Positions 8,985 to 17,335 of a stretch of 64,000 nucleotides of DNA are shown here, piece after piece. The stretch is from Granulicella tundricola MP5ACTX9 (GTDB lineage Bacteria > Acidobacteriota > Terriglobia > Terriglobales > Acidobacteriaceae). How positions within the stretch are numbered: the stretch's first letter is position 1; every line of letters begins with the position of its first letter. Position numbers and translations under genes: made by a program. The stretch is from contig NC_015064.1 of NCBI RefSeq assembly GCF_000178975.2, positions 4,154,001 through 4,218,000 of the forward strand, read 5' to 3'. The notes beneath the pieces were generated by a model. It was given only the letters and a program-made list of their open reading frames with translations, was not told the origin of the DNA and did no database searches.

Positions 8985-11906
8985 ATGGCAGACGATCTCT
9001 TCCCCGAAGACCCCAGCACGCCTGAAGTACCCGATTCGCAGGACGCCTCCTCGAACAACCCGCCCCCCGCAGGCACCCCGCCGGACGACCCCAAGTACGG
9101 TCAGGTCCAGGGCCGCGGCGCGCTCATCATGACCTCCATCAACATTGAGGAGGAGATGCGCCGCTCGTATCTCGACTACTCCATGTCGGTCATCATCGGC
9201 CGAGCCCTCCCCGACGTCCGCGACGGCCTCAAGCCCGTTCACCGCCGCATCCTCTACGGCATGCAGGAGATGGGCCTCCAGTTCAACAAAAAATACACCA
9301 AATCAGCCAAAGTCGTAGGCCACGTCATGGGGAACTACCATCCCCACGGCGACTCCGCCATCTACGACACCATGGTCCGCCTCGCTCAGCCCTTCTCCCT
9401 CCGTTACCTCATGGTCGACGGACAGGGAAACTTCGGCTCCGTCGACGGTGACTCCCCCGCGGCCATGCGGTACACCGAATCCCGCCTCACCCGCCTCGCC
9501 GGCGAGATGCTCGCGGACATCGACATGGACACCGTAGATTTCGTCCCCAACTACGACGAGTCCACCCTCGAGCCCAGTGTCCTCCCCGCCCGCGTCCCCA
9601 ATCTCATCATCAATGGCAGCTCCGGCATCGCCGTAGGCATGGCCACCAACATCCCCCCGCACAACCTCACTGAGGTCGTCAGCGCCTGCATCTCGCTCCT
9701 GCAGAAGTCCCCCCAGGACACCACCCCGGACCTCGAACTCGTCCTCCAGCACGTCCTCGGCCCAGACTTCCCCACCGGCGGAACCCTCTTCGGCCGCACC
9801 AACATCCCCCAGGCCTACCGCACCGGCCGCGGCCGCTTCATGATGCGCGCCAAGTGCCACATCGAAAACATCTCCGGCGGTCGCCAGGCCATCGTCGTCG
9901 ACGAGATCCCCTACCAGGTCAACAAGTCCAAGCTCATTGAGCGCATCGCCGAGCTCGTCAACGAAGGCATCATCACCGACATCGCCCGCGACGAGTTCCG
10001 CGACGAGTCCGACCGCGACGGCATGCGCATCGTCATCGGCATCAAGCGCGGTGCCGAGCACCAGATCGTCCTCAACCAGCTCCACAAGCACACCCAGATG
10101 CAGGAGTCCTTCTCCATGATCTTCCTGGCCGTCCACAACGGCCAGCCCAAGGAGCTCCCGCTCGACAAGGCCATCCGCGCCTTCCTCGATCACCGCATCG
10201 AAGTCGTCCGCCGCCGCACCGCCTTCCTCCTCGCCAAGGCGCGCGACCGCGAAGCCATCCTCCTCGGCCTCCAGATCGCTCTCGACCATCTCGATCAGGT
10301 CATCCGCATCATCCGCCAGTCCAGCTCCCGCGCCGACGCACGCGAGAACCTCTTCGCCTACTTCAGCAACCGGACGATAACTCTCCGCGGAACGGAGTTA
10401 CGCGGCATAACATTAGACCCCGCCAAGTACGGCATCGACCCCCGCCTCATTCCGCCCCCGCCCGCCAACGCCGGCACCGGCGCGACGTTGATCCTCGCCT
10501 ACCGCCAGATCGACGCGATCCTCGAACTCCAGCTCTATCGCCTCACCCAGCTCTCCATCGACGAGCTCCTCAAAGAACTCGCCCTCATCCGCGACAACAT
10601 CGCCGAGTTCGAATCAATCCTCAACTCCCCGGCAAAGCTCCGCCAGGTCATCGCAGATGAATTGGCGCAGATCCGCGACAAGTACGGCGACCCCCGCCGC
10701 ACCATCATCCTCGACGAGACCGCCGAGCTAGGCCTCGAAGACCTCATCGCCGACGAACAAGTCGCCGTCACCGTCTCCAACACCGGCTACCTCAAGCGCA
10801 CCCCCATCTCGACCTACCGCCAGCAGCGCCGCGGCGGCACCGGACGCATCGGCATGAAGACCCGTGACGAAGACTTCGTCGCCCAGCTCATCATCGAGTC
10901 CACCCACGCCTATCTCCTCTGCTTCACCAACTCCGGCCGCGTCTACTGGCTCAAGATCTACGAGATCCCCGACACCGGCATCACCGGCAAAGGCAAGGCC
11001 ATGGCCTCCCTCGTCGACCTCCAGCCCGGAGAAAAAGTCGTCACCATCCTCCCCGTCAAGAACCTCACCGAGGAGGGCAAGAACATCCTCTTCGCCACCC
11101 GCAACGGCACCGTCAAGAAGACCCCCCTCAAGGACTTCTCCAACGTCATGAGCCGCGGCATCATCGCCATCGGCATCGACAAGGAAGACGAGCTCATCAC
11201 CGCCCGCATCACCACCGGCTCCGACGTCGTCTTCCTCGCCACCCACGACGGCATGGCCATCCGCTTCAACGAGCAGGATCTCCGCCCCATGGGCCGCCCT
11301 GCGACGGGCAACAGAGGAATCAACCTTCGCAAGGGCGACTTCGTCATCGGTGCCGCCGTCACTCCCTCCCCGGAGGCCCGTGAAAAGCAGCGCCGCGAGC
11401 GCGCCGAAGCCCTCGGCCTCCTCGCCCAGCTCGAAGACGCCATCACCGAAGCCACCGACGCCTCCCTTGTCCTCGAAGGCGACCCCTCCGACGTCGCCGC
11501 CGCCCCACCCGTCAGCAGCGCCAAACTGGACAAACTGGACGAGAAGCTGGGCCTAACCCCCTGCCTCATCCTCACGGTCTCGGAAAACGGCTTCGGCAAG
11601 CGCACCGACGTCGATCGTTACCGCCTCCAGTCCCGCGGCGGCACCGGCGTCATCAACATGAAGACCGGCACCAAAACCGGCAAGGTCACCAGCATCTCCC
11701 TCGTAGACGACACCACGGAGATGATGCTCATCAGCCAGTTCGGCAAGATCATCCGCATCGACACCAAGCAGGTCCGAGCCGCAGGCCGCAGCACCAGCGG
11801 CGTAAAGCTCCTGGACCTAGACCAGGACGACAAGGTAGCCGCCGCCATGACCATCCCCCCCGAAGACCCCAAAGAGAAACTAGAAAACGGCACCCTCCTG
11901 CAATAA
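8985..11906 (+). CDS. gyrA: DNA gyrase subunit A
   Basis: The breakage-reunion subunit of type IIA topoisomerase, which introduces negative supercoils with GyrB. The ATG at 8985 (973 aa) is preferred over ATG 8973 because GGAGG (8975-8979) then serves as ribosome site. After a disordered acidic N-terminus of about 45 residues come the winged-helix region, the quinolone pocket [11 protein letters not shown] and the catalytic tyrosine in AAMRYTESR (Tyr163). The two usual resistance positions carry the sensitive residues Ser124 and Asp128. The C-terminal wrapping domain has the GyrA box QQRRGGTG, which separates gyrase from ParC. The protein is longer than the usual 800-900 residues, partly because of a charged Ala/Glu/Asp/Pro-rich insert between C-terminal blades (about residues 790-850). 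A strong terminator follows. Confidence 0.96.
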   Translation: MADDLFPEDPSTPEVPDSQDASSNNPPPAGTPPDDPKYGQVQGRGALIMTSINIEEEMRRSYLDYSMSVIIGRALPDVRDGLKPVHRRILYGMQEMGLQFNKKYTKSAKVVGHVMGNYHPHGDSAIYDTMVRLAQPFSLRYLMVDGQGNFGSVDGDSPAAMRYTESRLTRLAGEMLADIDMDTVDFVPNYDESTLEPSVLPARVPNLIINGSSGIAVGMATNIPPHNLTEVVSACISLLQKSPQDTTPDLELVLQHVLGPDFPTGGTLFGRTNIPQAYRTGRGRFMMRAKCHIENISGGRQAIVVDEIPYQVNKSKLIERIAELVNEGIITDIARDEFRDESDRDGMRIVIGIKRGAEHQIVLNQLHKHTQMQESFSMIFLAVHNGQPKELPLDKAIRAFLDHRIEVVRRRTAFLLAKARDREAILLGLQIALDHLDQVIRIIRQSSSRADARENLFAYFSNRTITLRGTELRGITLDPAKYGIDPRLIPPPPANAGTGATLILAYRQIDAILELQLYRLTQLSIDELLKELALIRDNIAEFESILNSPAKLRQVIADELAQIRDKYGDPRRTIILDETAELGLEDLIADEQVAVTVSNTGYLKRTPISTYRQQRRGGTGRIGMKTRDEDFVAQLIIESTHAYLLCFTNSGRVYWLKIYEIPDTGITGKGKAMASLVDLQPGEKVVTILPVKNLTEEGKNILFATRNGTVKKTPLKDFSNVMSRGIIAIGIDKEDELITARITTGSDVVFLATHDGMAIRFNEQDLRPMGRPATGNRGINLRKGDFVIGAAVTPSPEAREKQRRERAEALGLLAQLEDAITEATDASLVLEGDPSDVAAAPPVSSAKLDKLDEKLGLTPCLILTVSENGFGKRTDVDRYRLQSRGGTGVINMKTGTKTGKVTSISLVDDTTEMMLISQFGKIIRIDTKQVRAAGRSTSGVKLLDLDQDDKVAAAMTIPPEDPKEKLENGTLLQ

Positions 11907-11930
11907 CTGCAATCCACTTTCGTAGACCAC

Positions 11931-11965
11931 TTGGCCCTTCCCTCAACCGGAAGGGCCAAATTTTT
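11931..11965 (+). terminator. gyrA rho-independent terminator
   Basis: An 11-bp perfect stem, TTGGCCCTTCC (11931-11941) with GGAAGGGCCAA (11949-11959), has a 7-base loop and is followed by ATTTTTG. Confidence 0.9.
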
Positions 11966-12140
11966 GTCATTCCCGAGTGTGATCCGCGTCTGTCTTCGTA
12001 CTCTGTTTGTCATTCCCGAAGGGAATCTGCGTTTGCTTTGGCCCTTGCCGTTGCCCTTCTAGTTGTCATTCCCGAAGGGAACCTGCGTTTGTCTTTGCCG
12101 TTGTCCTTTTGTTTGTCATTCCCGAAGGGAATCTGCTTCT
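11966..12140. repeat. Array of four short hairpin repeats (GTCATTCCCGAAGGGAA type)
   Basis: Copies of GTCATTCCCGAAGGGAAYC followed by TGCGTTTG begin at 12009, 12065 and 12115, and a degraded copy begins at 11966. They are spaced 43-56 bases apart. The core TTCCC-TTCG-GGGAA, read on the minus strand, is a short stem with a very stable C(UUCG)G-type loop. Related copies occur elsewhere in the window (50118-50147, 50181-50202, 53415-53444 and a degraded one at 47211-47237), so this is a dispersed REP-like family. No gene is visible in this stretch. Confidence 0.7.
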
Positions 12141-12170
12141 GTCTTTGCAGTTGCCATTGCAGCTAGGTAC

Positions 12171-12190
12171 CCCGAGGCTTCAGCCTCGGG
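12171..12190. other. Short perfect hairpin at the left edge of the defence island
   Basis: CCCGAGGC (12171-12178) and GCCTCGGG (12183-12190) form an 8-bp perfect stem with a TTCA loop. There is no T-run, so it may be another repeat unit rather than a terminator. The sequence to its right becomes clearly lower in GC. Confidence 0.5.
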
Positions 12191-12399
12191 TCTCACAAAC
12201 CCACCAAAGACTTGGCCTTTGTCCTTTGGGTATGCTCTCTATTAGCTCTATAGACTGCGATTAGCGAGTGCTTGAGGCTCCCAACCAAATGTCACTCTAG
12301 CACTCACTTCAGTTAAAAATCTTCGGCCACTTATCGCTTTGGCTTTGAATTTCACAAGGTCATTTAGAAATCGCGCAAGCGGGATAGTCTTTGGCCTAG

Positions 12400-13569
12400 G
12401 GAGCCTCTGCGCAGGCGGCCGATTTGACGATGTCGGTGTGTGACTTGAGTCGGCGGCCAAGTTTTTCTGCGGTTGGGCCGTGCTTTGCTTGTTCTGGCTG
12501 GGGTTTGTGCGGAGTCGAAGACTCATAGCCCGTCTCCCGGCGCTAGGCGGCGGTTCCCGCCAGGTGCTTGCGGTGGAGGTAGAGGTTGATGAGGGCGAAG
12601 TTGGCGCATAGCCGGTGATGGTTCTTGGCGATGCCTCTGTAGCGTACCTTGTCGAAGCCGAAGACGCGCTTCAGGATACGGAAGACGTGTTCTACTTTCG
12701 CTCTTACTTTTGATTTCGTCGTATTCTTCTTCTTTGCCGCTTCATCGACATAGTTCTTGAACCTGGTTCGCTTGCAGGTCATGTCCTGGGCCTTGGGCGC
12801 GGCCTGCCGGATTGCCTTGGTCTGGCCTTGATAGCCGCCGTCGCCCCACACCTTTCGCTCCTCCCCATGTAGCAGATCCGGCAGCATGTGTACGTCGGAG
12901 ACGTTGGCCGCCGACGTTGCCACTGAGTGCACGTGACCTTCTTTTGCATCAACGCCGATGTGCGCCTTCAGTCCGAAGTACCACTGCTTGCCCTTACGAG
13001 TCTGACGCATCGCCGGATCACGCTCTTTCTTCTCGTTCTTGGTCGAAGAAGGCGCATGAATAATGGTCGCATCCACGATCGTGCCGGTCTCGATGCGGAT
13101 GCCCCTGGCCGCCAGATGCAGGTTCACCGCGTCGAGCATGGCACCGCCAAGGTCATGCTTTTCGAGCAGGTGGCGGAAGCGCAGCACTGTCGTTTCATCC
13201 GGTGCCGGAGCCACGCCCAGGTCAACACCAGCGAACCGCCGCAGCGTGAAGGACTCATAAAACGCCTCTTCGACGCCGGGGTCGGACAAGTTGAACCACT
13301 GTTGCATAAAGTACGTCCGAAGCATGATCGCAAGCCCGACAGGACGACGGCCGTTGCCGGCCTTCGGGTAGTGCGGTTCGACCAGAGCCTGTAACTCGGG
13401 CCACGGAACAACCACTTCCATCTCATCCAAAAACAGCTCCCGCCGAGACTTCCGCCCATACTTCTCAAAGATCGACTGGGACGCAAACGTCTGCTGCTTC
13501 ATCGCCATCCACCCCTAACCATCAGATTAATCCATCAGGCCGCGGACGCAGAACTTGTGCAGAGTTTCC
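12400..13569 (-). mobile_element. IS5-family insertion sequence, copy 1 (intact transposase)
   Basis: A 1170-bp element. The end at 12400 begins GGAGCCTCTGCGCAGG and the other end, read inward from 13569, begins GGAAACTCTGCACAAG: imperfect terminal inverted repeats with the GGA(A/G) ends of the IS5 group. The element is flanked by CTAG direct repeats (12396-12399 and 13570-13573), matching the 4-bp YTAR target duplication of IS5. It carries one transposase gene and splits the small ORF downstream of the SIR2-STAND gene. Confidence 0.92.
12543..13508 (-). CDS. IS5-family transposase (DDE), intact copy
   Basis: A 321-residue transposase close to the IS5 type (InsH-like). The N-terminal domain contains EPHYPKAGNGRRPVGL and MQQWFNLSDPGVEEAFYES, as in the family. 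The catalytic triad is visible: Asp146 in IVDATIIHAPSSTKN, Asp223 in WGDGGYQG and Glu273 in RAKVEHVFRILKR. The length is normal for IS5. It catalyses cut-and-paste or replicative movement of its own element. It differs by only a few residues from copy 2 at 14311, which is frameshifted. Confidence 0.95.
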   Translation of the reverse strand: MAMKQQTFASQSIFEKYGRKSRRELFLDEMEVVVPWPELQALVEPHYPKAGNGRRPVGLAIMLRTYFMQQWFNLSDPGVEEAFYESFTLRRFAGVDLGVAPAPDETTVLRFRHLLEKHDLGGAMLDAVNLHLAARGIRIETGTIVDATIIHAPSSTKNEKKERDPAMRQTRKGKQWYFGLKAHIGVDAKEGHVHSVATSAANVSDVHMLPDLLHGEERKVWGDGGYQGQTKAIRQAAPKAQDMTCKRTRFKNYVDEAAKKKNTTKSKVRAKVEHVFRILKRVFGFDKVRYRGIAKNHHRLCANFALINLYLHRKHLAGTAA

Positions 13570-13617
13570 CTAGAGCCGGTAAATAAGCAGGGTGCTACCT
13601 GGCCGCTAAATGTATAC

Positions 13618-14262
13618 TCATGACCAATTAATTTGCTCATCTAGTCGTTGGCAGGTTGCTTGAATTCCTGGATCGCCGCGGAACCTCGTGGGAGCTTGAA
13701 GCAGATACCCTTGCAAGGCGGCACGCTGCTTTGCGCTTAGGGTTCCATTAAGTTCTAAGAAGCGGCTTGTGCCAGCGAAAACAGTTAGAAATGGGTGGAC
13801 GGTTATTCTTGCACGCTCTTCTTCATCATCAATGGCGCGAGATAGCTTTTGAAATGCTTCGTTGAAGGCTGCATCGCGCTCCATCGGCGCACTCTCCATT
13901 CTTCGTAACAAAAGCTTGCCGAGCGTAGTCAGTGCGAAAGGATGGTTTTCGATAGCGACAGCGTGTCTCGCATACTGAAGCCCAGTTGACAAGTCATCAT
14001 CTGCGGTAAATAAGGCCCGCTGCTCCCAATATCTTGAGTTCCACTCCCAAGTGTCCTGCGTTGACAAATAGAACTGGCCCGCAAAATTCGGAAGGAACAC
14101 TTTCACGACTTTGTCCGCATCGAAAAGTCTCCTTGTTAGGCGGGCTTCCGGCGATCGGGCGATGATGGCTTTCCGATTGACATGTGGAGCTAGAGCTTTT
14201 GCGAGATTTGTGAACGCCTTTAAAGCTAAAGACTCATTGGAGCCACTAAGGAAACTCTTCAC
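13618..14262 (-). CDS. C-terminal fragment of the split SIR2-STAND gene
   Basis: As it stands this is a 214-residue open frame whose ATG and first few codons (14262-14250) come from the end of IS copy 2. The native sequence starts at SGSNESLALK. The fragment is helical and resembles the C-terminal repeats of STAND sensors (STQDTWEWNSRYWEQRALF, LQYARHAVAIENHPFALTTL). In the intact protein this part would recognise the trigger. Whether the fragment is translated on its own is unknown; no clear ribosome site is seen. Confidence 0.6.
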   Translation of the reverse strand: MKSFLSGSNESLALKAFTNLAKALAPHVNRKAIIARSPEARLTRRLFDADKVVKVFLPNFAGQFYLSTQDTWEWNSRYWEQRALFTADDDLSTGLQYARHAVAIENHPFALTTLGKLLLRRMESAPMERDAAFNEAFQKLSRAIDDEEERARITVHPFLTVFAGTSRFLELNGTLSAKQRAALQGYLLQAPTRFRGDPGIQATCQRLDEQINWS

Positions 14263-15421
14263 AAGTTCTGCGTCCGCGGCCTGATGGATTAATCTGATGG
14301 TTAGGGGTGGATGGCGATGAAGCAGCAGACGTTTGCGTCCCAGTCGAGCTTTGAGAAGTATGGGCGGAAGTCTCGGCGGGAGCTGTTTTTGGATGAAATG
14401 GAAGTGGTTGTTCCGTGGCCCGAGTTACAGGCTCTGGTCGAACCGCACTACCCGAAGGCCGGCAACGGCCGTCGTCCTGTCGGGCTTGCGATCATGCTTC
14501 GGACGTACTTTATGCAACAGTGGTTCAACTTGTCCCGACCCCGGCGTCGAAGAGGCGTTTTATGAGTCCTTCACGCTGCGGCGGTTCGCTGGTGTTGACC
14601 TGGGCGTGGCTCCGGCACCGGATGAAACGACAGTGCTGCGCTTCCGCCACCTGCTCGAAAAGCATGACCTTGGCGGTGCCATGCTCGACGCGGTGAACCT
14701 GCATCTGGCGGCCAGGGGCATCCGCATCGAGACCGGCACGATCGTGGATGCGACCATTATTCATGCGCCTTCTTCGACCAAGAACGAGAAGAAAGAGCGT
14801 GATCCGGCGATGCGTCAGACTCGTAAGGGCAAGCAGTGGTACTTCGGACTGAAGGCGCACATCGGCGTTGATGCAAAAGAAGGTCACGTGCATTCGGTGG
14901 CGACGTCTGCGGCCAACGTTTCAGACGTTCACATGCTGCCGGATTTGCTGCATGGCGACGAGCGAAAGGTGTGGGGCGACGGCGGCTATCAAGGCCAGAC
15001 CAAGGCCATCCGGCAGGCCGCGCCCAAGGCCCAGGACATGACCTGCAAGCGAACCAGGTTCAAGAACTATGTCGATGAAGCGGCAAAGAAGAAGAATACG
15101 ACGAAATCAAAAGTAAGAGCGAAAGTAGAACATGTCTTCCGTGTCCTGAAGCGCGTCTTCGGCTTCGACAAGGTACGCTACCGAGGCATCGCCAAGAACC
15201 ATCACCGGCTATGCGCCAACTTCGCCCTCATCAACCTCTACCTCCACCGCAAGCACCTGGCGGGAACCGCCGCCTAGCGCCGGGAGACGGGCTATGAGTC
15301 TTCGACTCCGCACAAACCCCAGCCAGAACAAGCAAAGCACGGCCCCCCCCGCTGAAAAACTTGGCCGCCGACTCAAGTCACACACCGACATCGTCAAATC
15401 GGCCGCCTGCGCAGAGGCTCC
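14250..15421 (+). mobile_element. IS5-family insertion sequence, copy 2 (frameshifted transposase)
   Basis: A 1172-bp near-identical copy of the element at 12400-13569 in opposite orientation. Ends read GGAAACTCTTCACAAG inward from 14250 and GGAGCCTCTGCGCAGG inward from 15421. It is flanked by CTAA direct repeats at 14246-14249 and 15422-15425. The two extra bases relative to copy 1 are one extra C in the transposase gene and one extra base in a run of eight C residues near 15342-15349. It lies inside the SIR2-STAND gene. Confidence 0.92.
14311..15277 (+). pseudogene. IS5-family transposase, frameshifted copy
   Basis: The frame starting with ATG 14311 (MAMKQQTFASQSSFEKYG) is the same protein as copy 1 up to MQQWFNLS. 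One extra C in the run at 14533-14535 (GTCCCGACC instead of GTCCGACC) then shifts the frame and stops it at 14565. The rest, from PDPGVEEAFYES to HLAGTAA, continues in the +1 frame to 15277. All three catalytic residues are present but in the second frame. IS5 elements of this type normally use a single frame, so I read this as inactivating, although programmed slippage at the C run cannot be excluded. Confidence 0.88.
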
Positions 15422-17214
15422 CTAACACTCTTGAGCACACGCTCTCCAAGCACACTTTGAAGCGTAGTTACAAAATCACTTTCTGTAACGTTATAGGCCA
15501 ACTTCAAAGGTACGGACCTCCCGAATAAGTGGTGTATAGACTTTTTGATTCCTAGTGCCGTCTGAAGAATGCTATATCTCACTCCTTCCGAGTAACAGTG
15601 TTGTGCTAATGAAACACTAAGATACGCGGAAGCATCATCTTCAGTAGACTCTTTCCACAAAGATTCTGCCAATCGATCTAACGGCCTGAAGTCATTGAGT
15701 ATTTGACATACTGAGATGGCGATTGGTTCTCCAGAAATGCGGCGAGCGTATGCAGTAGGATTATTTAAAGCGCCGGGGTCGGCAATTAGACCAAATTGTT
15801 GGTATCTACCCAGGACTTCTTCGCATTCGGCCATTGACAAAGGTGTAAAACTGGTACGCGTATGAGGAAGTCGACCGATCGCAAGGCGAACATATTCATT
15901 TCTGTACGATCGCTCTGCACCCAATACGGTGAGCCGCGATGGATCCCCTAATCTCTCTAATATCTCTTGGACTTGTTCTGCATGGTCCGCAAAATTATCC
16001 ACTAAGAGCAATAGAGGGAGCACGGCCTTATCAAAACACTTGACTGCATGTTCAACATCGATTTTCGACAATGTTCTTACTACCAGCACTGGTTGACCGC
16101 TCATCGCAAGGTCGTGACCAACTCGTCTGATTGTGGTGCTTTTACCAGTTCCAGCATCAGCCGACGTAATCAGAAGTTTAGGAACATTGCCATCTCGCAA
16201 ACTTCTTTCAACCGTTGTCCGTATGGCAACATTCGCTTTCCGTTCGATATCATAGTGATGATTAAGGTCATCCCAATCAGGCTCTCGGCCCCAGAGAAAT
16301 GCACTTGGCGTTGAAGGAAGCGGCAGACTTGCTGCGGTGACTAGCTGGAAGTCCAAGAAAAGGTGGAGAAGGTCCTTTTGGCTTATATCAGGCTGAAAGA
16401 GTGTAGCTGCATTTGGGACCACTAGGTCTGCGATCGTTGGTGGAGCAGGAATTTCGTTGTGAAGCCAATTCAAAAACTCTTCAAACGTAGCTTTTACTAG
16501 TATCAACCCGTAGCGTGCACAATCTGATTCGGTGACAGGATCAGGGTCCGGCTCGATAAGCAGTGATGGACCAGAACCCCGCCTAGGAGTAGATGAGGTT
16601 CGGTGGCTTAGATAGTACTCAAGATCAATCTCATTAAGGGAGGTTCCCGCAATAATAAAAGACTCTGTTGCAAGGATCTCTGCCAACGTGTGCATCCACG
16701 GATTAAGCGCTCCCATGTTTCTTGCATATTCATTGTTAGAAAATACAAAGCCCGATTCTGGTCGCTTGACCCATCCATGAAGATGAACGATCTGAAGTTG
16801 ATCTCGACTAGGTGTGGGTTCAAAAGGCGAGTCATAGTTCAGTGTTACCAAATTTTGCATGCTGCTAGATGAGTATTTATGTTCTACGACGTCATCTATA
16901 TTAAAAGTAAAGAATCTCCTCCACAAAAATTTGTCTAGATATTTTAGAGATTGGCCAGGATGACACCCACTGTAGGCTTCAACTAGCTCTTTTGCGATCT
17001 GCTCCTTTTTGAGTAGAGGATATACACGACTCAGGGATGTGCCGCTCTTCGCCCCTGTGAGGTCGCAAAGATGTATCCGCAGATCCTCGGCTCCTAATAA
17101 TTTTTGTTTTTTTTGATTCGTGCTGTCCCTGGAGATTCCGGAACCCGTCAGCAAGTTATATGAACCACTTAGGAGGGATTGCTTGAATGCCGCTAAGGAG
17201 TCTTCAGGAATCAT
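15394..17214 (-). CDS. N-terminal fragment of the split SIR2-STAND gene (SIR2 plus P-loop NTPase)
   Basis: A 606-residue open frame holding the entire SIR2-like domain and the NTPase core, ending with nine codons read from the IS end (REPLRRRPI). Residues for NAD binding and hydrolysis (GSGIS, FNID, HLHG) and ATP binding (DAGTGKST) are intact, so the effector could still fold, but the sensing C-terminus is lost. In STAND proteins the missing part normally holds the protein inactive or recognises the trigger, so this product might be inert or deregulated. AGAGGT precedes ATG 17214. It follows the PEGA gene on the same strand with a 121-bp gap. Confidence 0.8.
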   Translation of the reverse strand: MIPEDSLAAFKQSLLSGSYNLLTGSGISRDSTNQKKQKLLGAEDLRIHLCDLTGAKSGTSLSRVYPLLKKEQIAKELVEAYSGCHPGQSLKYLDKFLWRRFFTFNIDDVVEHKYSSSSMQNLVTLNYDSPFEPTPSRDQLQIVHLHGWVKRPESGFVFSNNEYARNMGALNPWMHTLAEILATESFIIAGTSLNEIDLEYYLSHRTSSTPRRGSGPSLLIEPDPDPVTESDCARYGLILVKATFEEFLNWLHNEIPAPPTIADLVVPNAATLFQPDISQKDLLHLFLDFQLVTAASLPLPSTPSAFLWGREPDWDDLNHHYDIERKANVAIRTTVERSLRDGNVPKLLITSADAGTGKSTTIRRVGHDLAMSGQPVLVVRTLSKIDVEHAVKCFDKAVLPLLLLVDNFADHAEQVQEILERLGDPSRLTVLGAERSYRNEYVRLAIGRLPHTRTSFTPLSMAECEEVLGRYQQFGLIADPGALNNPTAYARRISGEPIAISVCQILNDFRPLDRLAESLWKESTEDDASAYLSVSLAQHCYSEGVRYSILQTALGIKKSIHHLFGRSVPLKLAYNVTESDFVTTLQSVLGERVLKSVREPLRRRPI

Positions 17215-17335
17215 TTCCTTACCTCTTAATTGAGTCACAGATTGTTTTAAGATGAGTTTAGATCACGACGCCCTTGATCAGATGCTAGCCATTTCAAAAT
17301 ACTAGACTGGTGTTCCCTGAGAGCAATAAGCAACC

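Larger units (their letters stand above)
12248..13640 (-). pseudogene. Small ORF overlapping the SIR2-STAND gene, interrupted by an IS5-family element (72 aa when restored)
   Basis: ATG at 13640-13638 lies inside the last codons of the SIR2-STAND gene (23-bp overlap) and directly follows an in-frame TAG. The frame runs to the IS at 13569. Removing IS copy 1 (12400-13569) with one CTAG duplicate joins it in frame to 12395-12248, ending in TAG: 72 residues beginning MSKLIGHEYTFSGQV and ending EPQALANRSL. No known domain is recognised. Low GC and codon use match the SIR2-STAND gene. It might encode a partner or accessory of the defence protein, or be the start of a truncated gene. An open frame of 219 bases can also arise by chance, so coding status is uncertain. 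Confidence 0.5.
13618..17214 (-). pseudogene. SIR2-STAND antiphage-defence-type protein, split by an IS5-family element (806 aa when restored)
   Basis: Excising IS copy 2 (14250-15421) with one CTAA duplicate fuses the two parts in frame (...ERVLKSV + SGSNESLALK...) into an 806-residue protein. Order: SIR2-like NAD-binding/hydrolase domain (about 10-260) with TGSGIS (Gly24), TFNID (Asn105), HLHGW (catalytic-type His146) and GTSLNEID; a STAND-type P-loop NTPase with Walker A SADAGTGKST (Lys358) and Walker B LLLLVDNF (Asp406); and a helical C-terminus resembling TPR repeats. SIR2-STAND proteins, including Avs5, sense phage components and deplete NAD. The start is ATG 17214, preceded by AGAGGT; GTG 17238 has no ribosome site. 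Low GC suggests horizontal transfer. The subtype cannot be resolved from sequence alone. Confidence 0.85.

Noticed and set aside
12006-12140. CRISPR array
   Set aside because: The repeats are only about 20-27 bases with variable flanks, there are four units, some imperfect, and no cas gene is nearby; they also occur scattered elsewhere in the window.
12248-12526. 92-codon minus-strand frame at the left end of IS copy 1
   Set aside because: It is a chimera: its first half is IS end sequence and only the second half belongs to the interrupted small ORF.
12396-15425. A composite transposon formed by the two IS copies carrying the DNA between them
   Set aside because: The two copies have different 4-bp target duplications, each directly flanking one copy, and the intervening DNA is the C-terminal part of the split SIR2-STAND gene.
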